From positions 21,001 through 85,000 of the forward strand of contig RPFO01001512.1 of assembly GCA_009746045.1 (NCBI GenBank): 64,000 nt of DNA, given 5' to 3'. A program made the position numbers and the translations under genes. Positions 20,201-32,110 of this stretch are shown here, in pieces (within the stretch, counting starts at the first letter, position 1; the number at the start of each line of letters is the position of its first letter). This DNA comes from Mesostigma viride (lineage: Eukaryota; Streptophyta; Mesostigmatophyceae; Mesostigmatales; Mesostigmataceae). The notes beneath the pieces are model-generated. The model saw nothing but the letters and a program-made list of their open reading frames with translations, did not search any database and was not told where the DNA came from.

Positions 20201-23200
20201 TGCCGAGGCAGAGCAAGATGGTGTGGCCACCGAGGAGAAACTCTTGGCCGTGTTGGCGCGGATGGCAGAAGTGGAGGCAGCAGTCGCCAGTAGTCGCGAT
20301 GCTGCAGAGGCCGGAGCGAGCCAGCTGGCGCAGATGCTGGCAGCGCGAGAGGAAGAGCGCGCTGCGACCCGTGCGGAGTGCGAGCACATGGAAGAGGAGT
20401 TCTCGCAGCAAGCTTGCGCGCTGAGGGAGAGGGAGGCGGAGGTGGCGGAGTTGAAGGAGCGCGTCGAGGCGATCGAGGGGGCACTGGCGGCCAAGAGTGC
20501 TGCACTGGAGCGGATGCAAGCAGATCTGGCCTTGATGGAAGCCCAGCTGGGAGAGGTCAGCGGCGCCAGGGACAAGGAAGGCGAGGCTGCCAGGACGGCC
20601 CAGGGGCTCTTGAACGAGGCGATGGAGCACCAGCAGGCGCTTCAGGACCAGCTGGCAGACCTTCGCAGCAAGCTCCAAGAGGCCGTGAGTGAACTCTCCG
20701 CGGAGCAAGGCGTGGTGTCCGAGTTGTCACAGCAGCTGGACGCAGCCCGCCTCGAATGCGAAGCCAGGGGCGCCAGGGAGGGCCAGGCGCTTGACCAAGC
20801 ATCTGCCCTGGATGCTACGCTGAAGGCGCGGACGGCGGAGAGGGACTGTGCACGGCAGGAGCTGGAGGAGGCTTTCGCACAGGCCGGGGAGTTCGAGGGG
20901 CAGGTGAACAGTCACCGCCTCGAGCTGGGCGAGCTGAGGGCACAGCTTGCACAGAAGGAAGAGTCGTTGACCCTCAACGCGGCTGCTTTGACAAGTGCCA
21001 GGGAGGAGCTAGCGGCCACACAGTGCCAGATGGAAGCCGTGCTCGCGGAAGCCGCGAATGGCAAGGAGCAGCTGGATGCTGCTGGCCGCGACTTGGAGGT
21101 GGAAAGGGCCAAGTGGGCCGAGAGGGAGTTAGCACTTCTGGCTTCAGTGGCGGCACTGGAAGCAAGGGCAGCCTCGATGGATGCGGCGCTCACAGCTGCC
21201 AACGAGGCAGGCACCCGCACGGGCGAGCAGCTGTCCCTTGCGACGCAGGAAGCGCATGACCTGCGTGCCGAGGTGGCGGCATTTCTCGAGAAGCTCGCGG
21301 GGATGGAGGTGGCCATGGATGCGCTTAAAGGCAAGCTGTCTCTCTCAGAGGAAGCCGCATCGGCCCTGCAAGCTCGCGTCGAGGGCCTTGGGGAATGCCT
21401 CGCAGAGACCGAGGCCTCGCTCGTGATTGCCCGTGCGGCGGAGCGGTCACTCTCTGACCAGGTGGAACTTGGGAAGGTGGCGACAGCCAGTATTACAGCC
21501 GAGAGAGAACAGCTGCGGGCCGAACTGGGCGCAGTGAGGGACGAGCTTGCGGGCCTGCAGGAGAGGGCAGATGCCAAGGAGAAAGACAATGAGCAGCTCA
21601 CGGCAGTGCTGGCCCAGGAGCAGGCGTCAGTATCGGCCATGGCAGCAGCCCTCGGGGCAAAGAAAGAGGAGTGGGCGGTGTTGGTGGACAGGATAAAACA
21701 GTTGGAGGCGGAGGTGAGCGTCAAGGAGGAAGGCCTGGGGATGCTGCGACGGCAGCTGGAGGAAGAGAAGGCAGGCTGGGCGAGCCAAGCAGACCGCTTC
21801 TCTGCGAGCATCGCAGCATTTGAGGGCAGGCTTGCCGCTCGAGAAGCAGAGCTGGTCGACTTGGAGAAGGGGCGCGAGGATGCAGCAAGTCAGCTGTCTA
21901 TTGCCCTCGCAAGTGCCGCCGAGCTCAAGGCAGAGTTGGCGGGGATGGCCGAGAAGCGAGGGGAGCTGGAAGTTGTGTGCCAGGGGCTCAAGGAGCGATC
22001 GTCAGAGGCCTCGCGGATGCAAGAAGACCTTGAGCGCCGGCTGAAGGAGCTCGGGAGGGAGCTGGAGGAGGAACGTGCACGGGCGCAAGCGGCCACTTTG
22101 GCGGAGCAAGATCGTGCCCAGCAAGTGGGAGTATTGGAGGCCAAGGTGGAAGCGGGCATGGCTGAGCGAAGCAACTTGGTGAACGAGTTGAAGGGTGCAC
22201 AGGCGACCATTGCTGATCTCAAGGAGAGGGCTGATGCGGGCGCGTGCGAGGCGGAGGAGGCAAAGGCGGCCGTGGAAACCAAGCAGGAGCAGCTGGTGGC
22301 CGCCGATGTTTTGCTGCAGAAGGCACGGGAGGACCTCAAGGCAGCCCAAATGAACATTCAAGAGCTTGAATCGCAGATCGTGCAGGGCAAGGAGCAGCTG
22401 GATGCTGCCGGCCGCGACCTGGAGGCGGAAACGGCCAAATGGGCCGAGAGGGAGTCTTCACTTCTGGCAACTGTGGCGGCGCTGGATGCCAAGCTTGGTG
22501 CGGCGCAGGCGGAACTGAAGGACATGGAGGCCGGCCGGGGGGATGCGGGGGAGCGGCTGGCCGCGGCGTTGGCGAGGGCAGGCGAGGCTGAAGCCCTGGC
22601 CAAGGCCAACGGGGAGCGGGCGGAGGGAGAGGCAGCGCAGGTCGTCACCCTGCGCGCGGCCTTCGAAGGGGCCAGGGTTGAATGGGAGGCCGAGAGGGCA
22701 GAGATCTGCGAGGCTCTGGCCACCATGGAGGCGTCCAACGTGGAGCGCGACGAGAACGTGGCGGCGCTACTGGAGAGGGAGCAGGCGCTTCGGGGCGCGG
22801 TTGGGGCCTTGGAGATGAGGCTGGCGGAAGCGCAAATGCTGGCATCCAGCCATGAGGAGGACCGGGGCAGGCTCACCGAGGAGCTGTCAGGCCTCCAGCG
22901 GGAGCTCGCCGCCGCGCACGCTGACCTGGATGCCGCGGCGCACAAGGCGTCCGCAATGTACGCGGCGATGGAGGAGGTGAGGGCGCAGCTGGCATCTGCC
23001 ACGCAGGAAGCGGCCGCGGCGCAGTCCGCAGAGGGTGCGCTCGCAGAGAGACTCGAGTCGGAGCGGTCCAGGGCAGAGGCGGCCGTGCTTGCGGAGCGCC
23101 AGCTGGCAGAGCGGATGGCCGCGCTGCAGGAAGTGCTGCTGGCAAGGGAGGCGGAGAAAGGAGCGCTCCAGAAGGAGCTTGAGGAGCATATGGCGGAATT

Positions 23201-26200
23201 ATTTACCGCACAGCAAGGCTTGGACGCGAGGCAACAAGAGATCGAGGGCCTGCAGGCATCGCTGGCCGAAACAAGGGAGAAGTTGGGCGCTGTGGAGGTG
23301 GCGTTGGAGGCGGCGAGGGAGGCTATCCGGGCCAGCGAGGCGCAGGTGGAGGAGGCGATGATGCAAGGCCTGCAGACGCAAGAGAGCCACGCAGCACTGC
23401 AAGAGAAGTTCGAGGCGGCGCGTGTGGAATGGACAGGCAAGGAGGCATCGCTGCGGGATGCGGTGGCAGCACTGGAAGCCAAGGCAACAGCAGCCGGGGC
23501 AGCGCTGGCAGCGGCGGAAGCAGAGCAAGCATCGCTGGGCGAACGGCTGGCGAGTGCGGACCGTGCTGTCGAGGAGCTCCGCGCACAGGTGGCGGCGCTG
23601 CTGGATTCGCAGCACGACGGGCAAGGCGTGCTGCAAGGGCTGAGGGATCAGTTGGCATGTGCCGAGGGAGATCGTTGCCGACTCGAGGCTCGCGTCTCAG
23701 AGCTGGCAGCCGCATCAGAGGAGGAGCGGGCCAGGACCGCGGAGGCGTGCGTGCGCCAGCAGGCTCAGGTAGAGAAGCTAGCAGCATTAGAGACCGCATT
23801 GACGGCAGCCAAGGAAGAGGCGGCCGGGCTGCGGGGTCAGCTCGAGGTCGCCGTGGCGGACGCAAGGGACAAGGGCATGCGGGCAGATACCCTCGCAGCC
23901 GAGCTAGCCGAGGCCAAGGATCAGCTTGCACACAAGGTCGAGGTGATCATAGCCTTGGAGGCCGCGCTGGAGAAAGGGAGAGAGGAGCTCAAGGCAGCAC
24001 ACGTGAACATCCAAGAGCTGGAGTTGCAGATCGCGCAGGGCAAGGAGCAACTGGACGCTGCCGCCCGCGACTTGGAGGCAGAAACGGCCAAATGGGCCGA
24101 GAGGGAGTCTTCACTTCTGGCATCCGTCGCGGCGCTGGACGCCAAGCTTGGTGCGGCGCAGGCGGAACTGATAGACGCAGAGGCTGGCCGGGGGGATGCG
24201 GGGGAGCGGTTGGCCGTGGCGTTGGTGAGGGCAGGCGAGGCTGAAGCCCTGGCCAAGGCCAACGGGGAGCGGGCGGAGGGAGAGGCAGCACAGGTCGTCA
24301 CCCTGCGCACGACCTTTGAAGGGGCCAGGGTTGAATGGGAGGCCGAGAGGGCAGAAATATGCAAGGCATTGTCGGAGGTAGAGGCACGGCACGCAGACTT
24401 GGAAGCCGAGAAAGCCAGCGCCATGGAGAAGGAGGTCGCGATGCAGGGGGCTCTGGAGGAGCTGAAGTCCAGGCTGGCATCCGTCACTGCTGATGCGGCC
24501 CGCTTGGAGGACGAGAAAGCTCGCGTGGGCGAGGAGCTGTCTCAGGCCATGGAACAAGCGGCCACCGTGGGCGCCAAGTTGGTCGCTGCGAGGGAGCGGT
24601 GGGAGGCCGTGGAAGGCGTGCTGGCCGAGCGGGACCGCTGCCTGTTGTCCGTGCGGGAGCAGGTGTCAGAATTGCAAGGCCGGCTGGAGCAGGCCTCACG
24701 GGAGCTGGAGGAAAAGCGGGCGGAGCTAGCAGACGTTACTGCCAGGGAACAGTTGCTCTCAGATCAGGTGGCGTCGCTGCAAGCCACGCTGGCCTCGCGA
24801 GGCACGGACTTGGAGGCACAGCGAGCAGAGCTCGACGCGGCCATGGCTGAACAGGCATCGTTGAGGGAGGTCGTGGATTTGCACGAGGGAGAGGCGGCGC
24901 GGCTGCAAGCAGCGCTCACACTTGAAGAAGAGGCAGTGGCCGCGCTGCAGTCCGCATTGTCCGCTGCAAAAGAGCAAACGGCAGTTGTCGAGGGCAAGGT
25001 GGAGGCGCTGGAGGCGGCGTGTCAGGACCAGCAGGGCCAGAAGGAGGAGTCACGGAGGCAGCTGGAGGACAAGGCAGCCCAGTGGGCAGCCACCGAGGCT
25101 GCGCTCACCGACACGATATCCGCGCTGCAGGCGCGGCTGTCGGAGACGCGAGCAGATGCCGAGGGTGCAGACAGGCGCTGTGCGGCTGCCGGGGAGGAAC
25201 TTAGCGCGGTGCTGGCGCGGGTGGCGGCGCTGGAAGCCGCGGCGGCCAACAGTCGCGAGATGGCGGACGCGGGCGCGGCCCAGCTGGCACGCGTCACGGC
25301 ATTAAAGGAGGAGGAGCTCGCGTCGGCGGGTGCGAAGCGATCCCGCATGGAGCAGGAGCTGTCCGCACTGGCATCGGCGCTCAAGGAGGCAGAGGACAAG
25401 GCCGCGGCAGCCCATTCCCGCGTGGATGGCTTGATGGGTGCTCTGGCTGCCAAGGATGGAGCCATCGAGGCACTGCGCGAGGAGCTGGCAGTAGCACGGT
25501 CGCAGCTGGACGAGGCATCTGCCAGCTGGGCGCGCACGGAGGCAGAGCGCGCCGAACGCCAGGTCGCGGAGCACAGGCACGCGGCGCTGGCCGCGAGGAA
25601 GTTGGCCACCGAGGGCTCATCTCTCATGACAACTTCTGTGGAGGTGAGTCATAATGTCCACAAGGACATGGCCCTTGAGGCTCATTGTGAGATGCCGGAC
25701 ACCCGCGCGGTTGCAGTAGCCAAGCGTGCAGATAATGAACTGTCCGATGGCATGCCCTCGCTGTCATCCCCCATGGACGCGCTCCAAGGGGAGCTGCACT
25801 CGGCAAGGGACCGCGAGCTCCTTCTGGCGTCCACGGTGGCCAAGCTGCGGGAGCGAGTGGCGGAATTAGAGCAGGAGGCGTCCACCGCGCGCACCGCCAT
25901 GGCCTGCCTGTGCGACGAGCTGGATGCCTGCAAGGCCGAGCTGGTGAAGTCACGTGCCGCGCAGGCCGAGCTGTCCCTCGCGGTGGAGAACCTGTTGGTC
26001 GTACGCCAGAAGTACCGCGATGCCGAGCGGGAAGCCACGGAGCTGCGGTCCACGCTGGCATCTGCAACAACAGAACTGGCCCTGCTGCAGGAGCGCGCGC
26101 AGCGTGCCGAGGGTCAGTACGTGCGGGAGCACGACAAAGTGCGCATGCTGCGGCAGGCGGCCATGCAGCCCGACGAGGCCACCGCGCTGCGCCTAGCCGA

Positions 26201-28773
26201 GGAGGAAGCGTGCCGCCAGATCCGTGCGAGCCAAGAATTGATCGCTGCTGCCGCATTGACGCGAGATATAGGATCCGCTACAGTGTCATCATCCTCATGC
26301 CAGAAGGCCACGCCGGCCGGCACGGCCACGGTCCCATCAACTGCCGTGAGGTCTGTCGCCGGCAACGGCGCCCCGATACCCTCAGGTGCTTCTCTCTCAG
26401 ATGGCGCTGCCCGCGTCCCCGCCAACCCGTCAGACCGCTCGCAGCTCCTGCGCCGCAGCACCGAGGACATTCGGCGCGAGCTGGCGGACGAGCTTGCCAG
26501 TGAGAGGCGTGAGCACAACGCGACGCGGCAGCGGCTGGTGGAGGAGCAGGCCCGCTTCAACGCGGAAGTGGCCGCCATGCAGGCGCGACTGGCAGCCGCC
26601 ACCAACGCCCGGTCCCCTATCCCCACTCGCCCATCATCATCCTCCCCTGGGCCTGCAGTTTCACCGGGCAACACCAACAGCGGCTCGCCAGTGGACACGG
26701 GAAAGGCTGGCCATGGTGACGTCAGCCAGCTGCGTAGGCAGAGCTCGTCTGCCAGCCCTGACCGGCAGCTATCGGCGGAGGTGGCTCATCTGCGGGGGCA
26801 GGTAGCGGAGCTAGAGATGCGGCTGTCACGTGCGGAGGGTGACTCCCTGGCCCGCGAGGCGCTCGAGACGGAGGTGGCGCGCCTACGGGCGATCATCGCG
26901 GCACCATCGGGAGTGCCCGCGGAGCCACCAAGCGAGGGGGTGGTGGAGGGTAGCGGTGCTGCAGGGGATGTGGGCTCGCCGGGCAAGGCCACGCTCAGCG
27001 CGGGTGTGGCGGCCGCGGGCAGTAACGTCGCGGCGATGGAGGTGGAGGTGGCGGATTTGCAGGATGCGCTGGCGCGGAGGCAGGAGGAGGTGGACGAATA
27101 CGTGGAGATGTGCGACTCGTTGGTCAGGTGGGTTGTCCTGTACAAGTGGAGACGTGTGACTAGTTGGTCAGGTGTGTCTTGCACAAGCGGAGATGTGCGA
27201 CACGTTGGTCAGGTGGGCTGTCTTATACAAGTGGAGATGTGCGATGCGTTGGTCAGGTGGGTTGTCTTATACAAGTGGAGATGTGCGACGCGTTGGTCAG
27301 GTGGCTGGGCTGCTGATGTGGTATTGCGTGCGATGCATGTGCCTTAGACCGGAAGGGCGTGGCATCGTGCTCGTTCCCTCTCGGAAGGGACAGAAGGTTG
27401 TTTGTGATGATTGGCTCTGGGACATCAAGTGTTGAGGATGTCAACCATCTCTGACCCAGCAAACTGGATGTTCTGGTGTCTTTTCCTTGCTAAAGTCCGG
27501 CCACAAGATGCATGCCATCAGCACGCTCGTGGGGGTTGCACCTGTGTCACCATTATCAACAAGATCATGCAGCTCGCCCCTGGTAGCATCAAGAATAGCC
27601 CACCCTGGTAGTGGGTGGTGGCATCCACTGTGGACATTCCTCACAAACATCAGGCATGAGGTTATTAATTTGTTCTAGCTGTGTCAATGGCAATGTAGAT
27701 CAAAGCATGGCATGTTGATCTTGTTTTGCAGGGCCGATGTCTGTTCTTTGTATTTGATGAGATTACCGTGCTTAGAGCTTCTCCATAGTCTTAAAACTTG
27801 ACCGTCAGCCTTTCTAACCAACCCTGTTTATCTGACCCACCCGTGCTTAACCAACCCTTCTTATCTTGCAAATAATGTAACGTCACAACTCCCGAAACTT
27901 CTTCCCTGTCATGGCAGGGCTAACGCGGCGCTGAAGAAAAAGAACGAGGCGCTGCAGCAGCAGTTGCAGTGGGAATTCGTCAAGCTGGAGCTGAACAAGC
28001 AAGGGGCAGAGGGAGACAAGGGTACAGACCAGTTGCAGGGTGACACTGTCAGCCCAGGTGCTGCTGGCGCTGATGCAGCAGATGAGGCGGTGCATGCAGC
28101 TGATGCAGGAACTTCTTCTGATGACGGCTTGGCGGAGGGTGCTGCTTCTGTGCTACCTGATGCCGACGAGATCACAGGGCTGAGCTGCGCGCCAGGGTCG
28201 GGCCCCGAGCCAGTGCTCACGGAGCACCAGGAAGCCTTGCAGCCCCGCAAGAAGAGGGACATGCCGGGGGCCGCGGTCAGCACGGGCTGGAGCCCCGCGA
28301 GGAAGTCCACGCGGCTGGAGGATAGCAGGGCAAGCACACCTTCCCTACCGAAAGTCCTGGAGGCATGGTCTGGTGAGCCCGGTCCTGGCGTGGAATCGTC
28401 CTTCACCCAGGAGGGGGCGATGTCACGCCAGCATGGCTCTAGTGGCCTTCCCATAATGTCTGAGCTGGAGCCAGAAGGAGAGGAGACAGGGCAGGAGAAC
28501 TTGCATGACTCGCGTATGAGCGCGAATGGCTGTGATCTTGCACCTGTCCACGCGGAACCTTGTACCATAGTCGAGCCTGAGTTTGTCCCAATGGATGTTG
28601 CTAGAAAGGCAGTGTTTGGCAACCTGAGCAACTCAGCAAACCTGGCTGTGGGCAATGCGGTGCAGAAGACCGCCCCAGCAAAAGAGCAAAGTACTGCTGG
28701 GGCCATTCAAGGTGCACCCGCCTTGAACATCCAGGCAGGGTTGTGCAATGCAAAAGAGAATGTAGGCGTTTAA
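14270..28773 (+). CDS. Giant coiled-coil protein, function unknown
   Basis: Eight exons join in phase: 14270-14302, 14548-14691, 15365-15427, 16482-16640, 17471-17577, 18639-18924, 19332-27127 and 27918-28773 (TAA). They encode about 3147 residues. The start MDWDRNQAHLK forms a small first exon ending in a good GTGAGA donor. From residue 12 to about 2600 the protein is almost unbroken heptad-type helix, rich in Ala, Glu, Leu, Arg and Gln. An Ala/Ser/Pro spacer near residue 2690 (PTRPSSSSPGPAVSP) separates a last coil. The C-terminal exon is acidic and disordered, ending KENVGV. A block near residues 1270-1395 is repeated almost exactly 551 residues later. No motor, kinase, GRIP or membrane segment is seen. 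Such proteins act as scaffolds at basal bodies, Golgi or cytoskeleton. The head-to-head flagellar neighbour hints at a basal-body role, but this is inference only. The intron after exon 7 starts inside a 44-bp tandem repeat that multiplies the splice donor. Confidence 0.88.
22340..24370 (+). repeat. Internal coding duplication, 1653 bp apart
   Basis: About 22340-22720 and 23993-24370 are near-identical stretches of the large exon, offset by exactly 1653 bp (551 codons). They include GKEQLDAA, AETAKWAERESSLLA and AKANGERAEGEAAQVVTLR. A shorter, older relative starts at about 21061 (GKEQLDAAGRDLE). The duplication preserves frame and heptad phase. Confidence 0.85.
27102..27310 (+). repeat. 44-bp tandem repeat carrying the exon 7 splice donor
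   Basis: Five units contain the words GGAGATGTGCGAC and TTGGTCAGGTGGG. The first unit spans the end of exon 7 and its GT donor at 27128. The other donors are at 27172, 27213, 27257 and 27301, offsets of 44, 85, 129 and 173 bases. The offset of 129 is a multiple of three, so the fourth donor would keep frame and add 43 residues. The reading frame stays open through the array to 27345. Confidence 0.9.
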
Positions 28774-29179
28774 GCACTGGTGTTCATTACTTGAGGAGAC
28801 CCCTTTTGTGATTAGACGTGTTTGGGTATCTTGACAGCTATGCACATTGTTGCAAGATCAAGTTAAATGATAGACGGGTCATACGTAAGTGATAAACGCG
28901 GTCCCGTTGGGGAGCCACGAAGCATGATAACTCTCAGATTGATTATAAGAATACTAATCTAACCAGTTCCAATAGGCCTGTCTAACCGGTTTTCATTGCC
29001 TAGTCTCACGGACAGTAGCCCAATCTCACCGATGACGCAACGGAGTCCTTTATCGCCAACTTCACCACAAGGAGCGCCTGCTGGCTTTTGCCACCTGGCA
29101 CACCCAACAACGGAATGCTGCATTGTTTGACCCGCCAAGACCAGGCGAGCAAGTCGCGCCGCTTGCTTGGAGGGTGCCA
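28774..29179. other. Intergenic, 3' flank of coiled-coil gene
   Basis: No gene is visible. A relic of the shared LINE 3' hairpin (GTCCCGTTGGGGAGCCACGA) lies at about 28900-28920 in minus orientation, without a TTAA tail. Confidence 0.4.
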
Positions 29180-29269
29180 TTTGAGCGTTGAAAAGTCCTA
29201 TCAGTTATCTCACGTACGCCGCCCACACCCCGCCAGCCTCTCCCCAACCACCTGCCGATACCGCAGTCC

Positions 29270-29480
29270 CCGACGCCCCCCCTTGCTGGGTCAACGCCGG
29301 CACCACTCGCTGCGCATCGCTATCTACAATGTCCGCACCCTGCCCGGGGGGCATGCCCCCCGCGGGCCAACGAGGTTGCATCCACTACTGCCGCCTAAAT
29401 GGCGTTGATGTGCTCGGGGTTCAATGAGCACCGGCGCTCCTTTGAGGGCCCCGGCTCAAGGGTTCAGCGTGTCACCCTCG
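29270..29480 (+). pseudogene. LINE ORF2 endonuclease N-terminal fragment
   Basis: One frame encodes SLRIAIYNVRTLPGG and the next, after a one-base shift, encodes CRLNGVDVLGVQEHRRSFEG. These are the first strand and the catalytic-Glu region of the apurinic-like endonuclease of non-LTR ORF2 proteins. The rest of the domain is missing, so this is a dead fragment. It shows that the ORF2 partner carried an AP-type endonuclease, which would nick target DNA. Confidence 0.7.
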
Positions 29481-30054
29481 TGCACACTACAATGGCAACT
29501 GCTGTGCGGCCCGCCGCCTCGACAGAATCTGGACATGTCAAGCCTGAGTTGATTCTTTTCAAGGCGCCCCTTTTCCTCAGCCGATCCTCCTTTTATATCA
29601 AGGAGACAACCAGCGCAGGCCAGAAATCGGGAGAATCCGGACCATGGTAGCTCGAGCCTGCCGTTATGTTGTCCGCATTTTCGAGTCGTTTAGGATGATG
29701 AAAATGAATGGAGATGGAAATGTGTAGCCTTGTGCATTGAAATTATGGCTGCATGGCTTACGTGTAGAGCGACTAGATGACCTAGACGGCGGGGCCGGAA
29801 ACAGCTTGCTTGATCGGGGCGTGCCGGTGTTTCGAGCCTAACTGGCCGGGAGTGTCTAGTGGTGAGCCGACCATTGCTGCGATCGCTCTCCCACCATTTA
29901 CGAGGAAATACCCGCAAATGGAAAACCACTGAAAAGGTCTACTAGCTAGTCAGTCATTAGGTTAGCCATGCCATGATTCCAAACGTCCAAGAACTGGCTG
30001 CGAGGCGTGGGCCCTGCAGACCATGAGCAAGCAGCTTGACCGGGCAGCGTCATG

Positions 30055-30345
30055 CACTCGATTCAATTATAACTTGATTAAACAAACAGTCGTGCTCCCG
30101 TTGTGGAAGTTGCGGAGCACCGGAGTGCTTTTCTTTATCCCTGCATGCGCACAACAGGAAGAAAGGGCAGAGACAGACCCCCGTTCTCCTTCATGCCAGA
30201 GGCCATGCCAAAGCAGCAATCGGACACGATAGATGATCTGGCAAGTTCTGTGGGTGCAGTAAGACCCATGTGAGCATATCATAATTAACAAGGAGCGTGG
30301 GCAAGTAATCTGGTCATAGCCAGGACGTACCATGGCTGTACAAGG
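30055..30345 (-). mobile_element. LINE family A 3' UTR copy
   Basis: On the minus strand it contains the family A 3' UTR, ending in the hairpin (GTGCTCCG...ACGGGAGCACGA, with changes) and a short TTTAATCAAG-type tail near 30075. It is the leftmost of three family A copies lying head to tail. Confidence 0.6.
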
Positions 30346-30348
30346 GCT

Positions 30349-31865
30349 AATTAATTAATTAATTAATTAAACTCGTGCTCCCGTTGGGGAGTCACGGAAC
30401 ACCGAAGTGCTTTTAATCCCTGTCTATAATAATGTGCACAACAGGAAGAAAGGGCAGAGACCGCCCCTTTCTCCTTCATGCCTAAGGCATGCCACAGCAG
30501 TGCATGGTCAATCGGACACGATAAACGATCCGGCAAGGTCTGTGGGTGCAATAAGACCCGCGTCACGCTATCTATGCCGGCTCTATCTATGTATGCTCGG
30601 AGCATAGTTAGTACTAGTATCAAAACAAGGAGCCGTGGGCTGCCAACTAGAAGCTAAGCATAGCCAGCTAGGACGTAGCATGGCTGGCTGTACAAAGGCT
30701 CGCTTAAGCAAAGGCTAGGGCTGAAGTGTATACCGTGCGTTCAACGGTATAATAATGATTTTAGCTGTGCCGACGTGACTAGGTTTCAGTGCATTGGCAA
30801 GGTCTAGGCCAAATATTCTAGGCATCAGTGGCTGCCATCGCGGCAGTGACTACCAATGGTTATAGCTAGGGCTTAGTATTCTAGCATGCAGGGGGCGTCC
30901 ATGTGCATCTTGCTTGTGGTTGATCGATATCAGGTCCCCGCCCCTCCAGTATATACACCTTGGGCTTCTGGGGGTCCTGCTTGTGGCGGACGCCGGGGTA
31001 TTCCGGCCTCAGGTCGCGTCGCTGCTGCATGCTGCTGAGCGGGGGTCAGGTCGTCGTCCAGCGTCCAGGTGAGGTCGTGCAAGCTCATTGCGACGAGAAA
31101 GGAACCCGCTGCTTGTCCACACTGAGGGGCCCGGAGGGGATATAGTAGGAGGGGATATAGGTGAGCACTGAGGCCGGACTGCATGGTCGGTGGGGGAGCC
31201 GCCTTGTCCCGTGAGTGGGGAACTGAGGCGTTGCATGGCACCCACGCAGTTCTACCTCACCTACAGCTGTAGGCCTGCATGAGGGTAAGGAGCTGGTCCT
31301 TAAGCTCGTCGGCACGGGGTGGAACCTTGACCGGCGTCTCACCGGCCTGGCTTCTGGGGGAAGCGACGCAGCATCATTTGGCACTCGCGGCGAGCGCCGT
31401 CGGTGCATGGCCCGCTCCCGTTGTTTTGCCTGGCGATTGGCTAAGGTTATCAAGCTCCTGGAGTTTCCTAGCGATGGCGTAAGTGGTCAAGGCGGTCCCT
31501 GACCGCGCAGTAGGTCGACCGCGTAGGAGTGCTACGAGAGGCTATCATCTGCCGGTCGGGTGGGCTGGGATTCCGGGGCTGCGATGGTGGCCGTCTGTGC
31601 TGCAATCGCCAGGACCTGCGCGGCCAGGACGTCGGTTTGGGCGGTGATGGCTTCGAGCTTCTTGACGAGCAAGCCGCACTTAATTGCCCTCCACCTGATT
31701 TAGGCGAGAGACAAGTGCAGCATGCGCCTCAGATGCCTGCCCCGCGATCTGCAGCGCCGTGAACTGAGGTTGGAGCTTGTGGACGACCTTGGTTTCCACA
31801 TTGGAGACCCAGGCCTCCACCGTCGGTTCAAGCGTCGTGTTCAGCGAGGTAAGCTTCTCGGCCAT
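30349..31865 (-). mobile_element. ORF1-only LINE copy (family A), nearly complete
   Basis: On the minus strand ORF1 begins at ATG 31865 with a coiled-coil N-terminus (MAEKLTSLNTTLEPTVEAWV, then ETKVVHKLQPQFTALQ). Stops and shifts interrupt it. The C-terminal domain appears near 31240-30900 (SRDKAAPPP, DLTWTLDDDLTPAQQ). The 3' UTR, hairpin and TTAA tail (30371-30349) follow. No ORF2 is present. It abuts the tail of the next copy at 31866. Confidence 0.65.
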
Positions 31866-32110
31866 GCAATTAATTAATTAATTAATTCAACTCGTGCTCC
31901 CGGCCGTTGGGGAGTCACGGAGCACCGAAGTGCTGCCCTGTATGTGCCGGCACTGTCATGCAATGTGATCACTAGGAAGAAACGGCCTGGCAGAGACCCC
32001 CTTTCTCCTTCATGCAAGACGGGTGCATGCACGGCCAATGCAGGCCAATGGCCAGGTCACGTGCCGGCTCCGATCCACCACATGTAAGCACTGCTCGGAT
32101 GTCATCCTTG
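31866..32110 (-). mobile_element. LINE family A 3' UTR copy
   Basis: A TTAA tail (31866-31888) adjoins the shared hairpin and about 200 bases of family A 3' UTR on the minus strand. The 5' end is unclear. Confidence 0.55.

Noticed and set aside
19259-23482. Long antisense frames opposite the giant coiled-coil exon (up to 438 codons on the minus strand)
   Set aside because: They arise from GC-rich codons of the real gene (CTG/GAG/GCG read backwards), show Ser/Ala low complexity and have no splice or family support.
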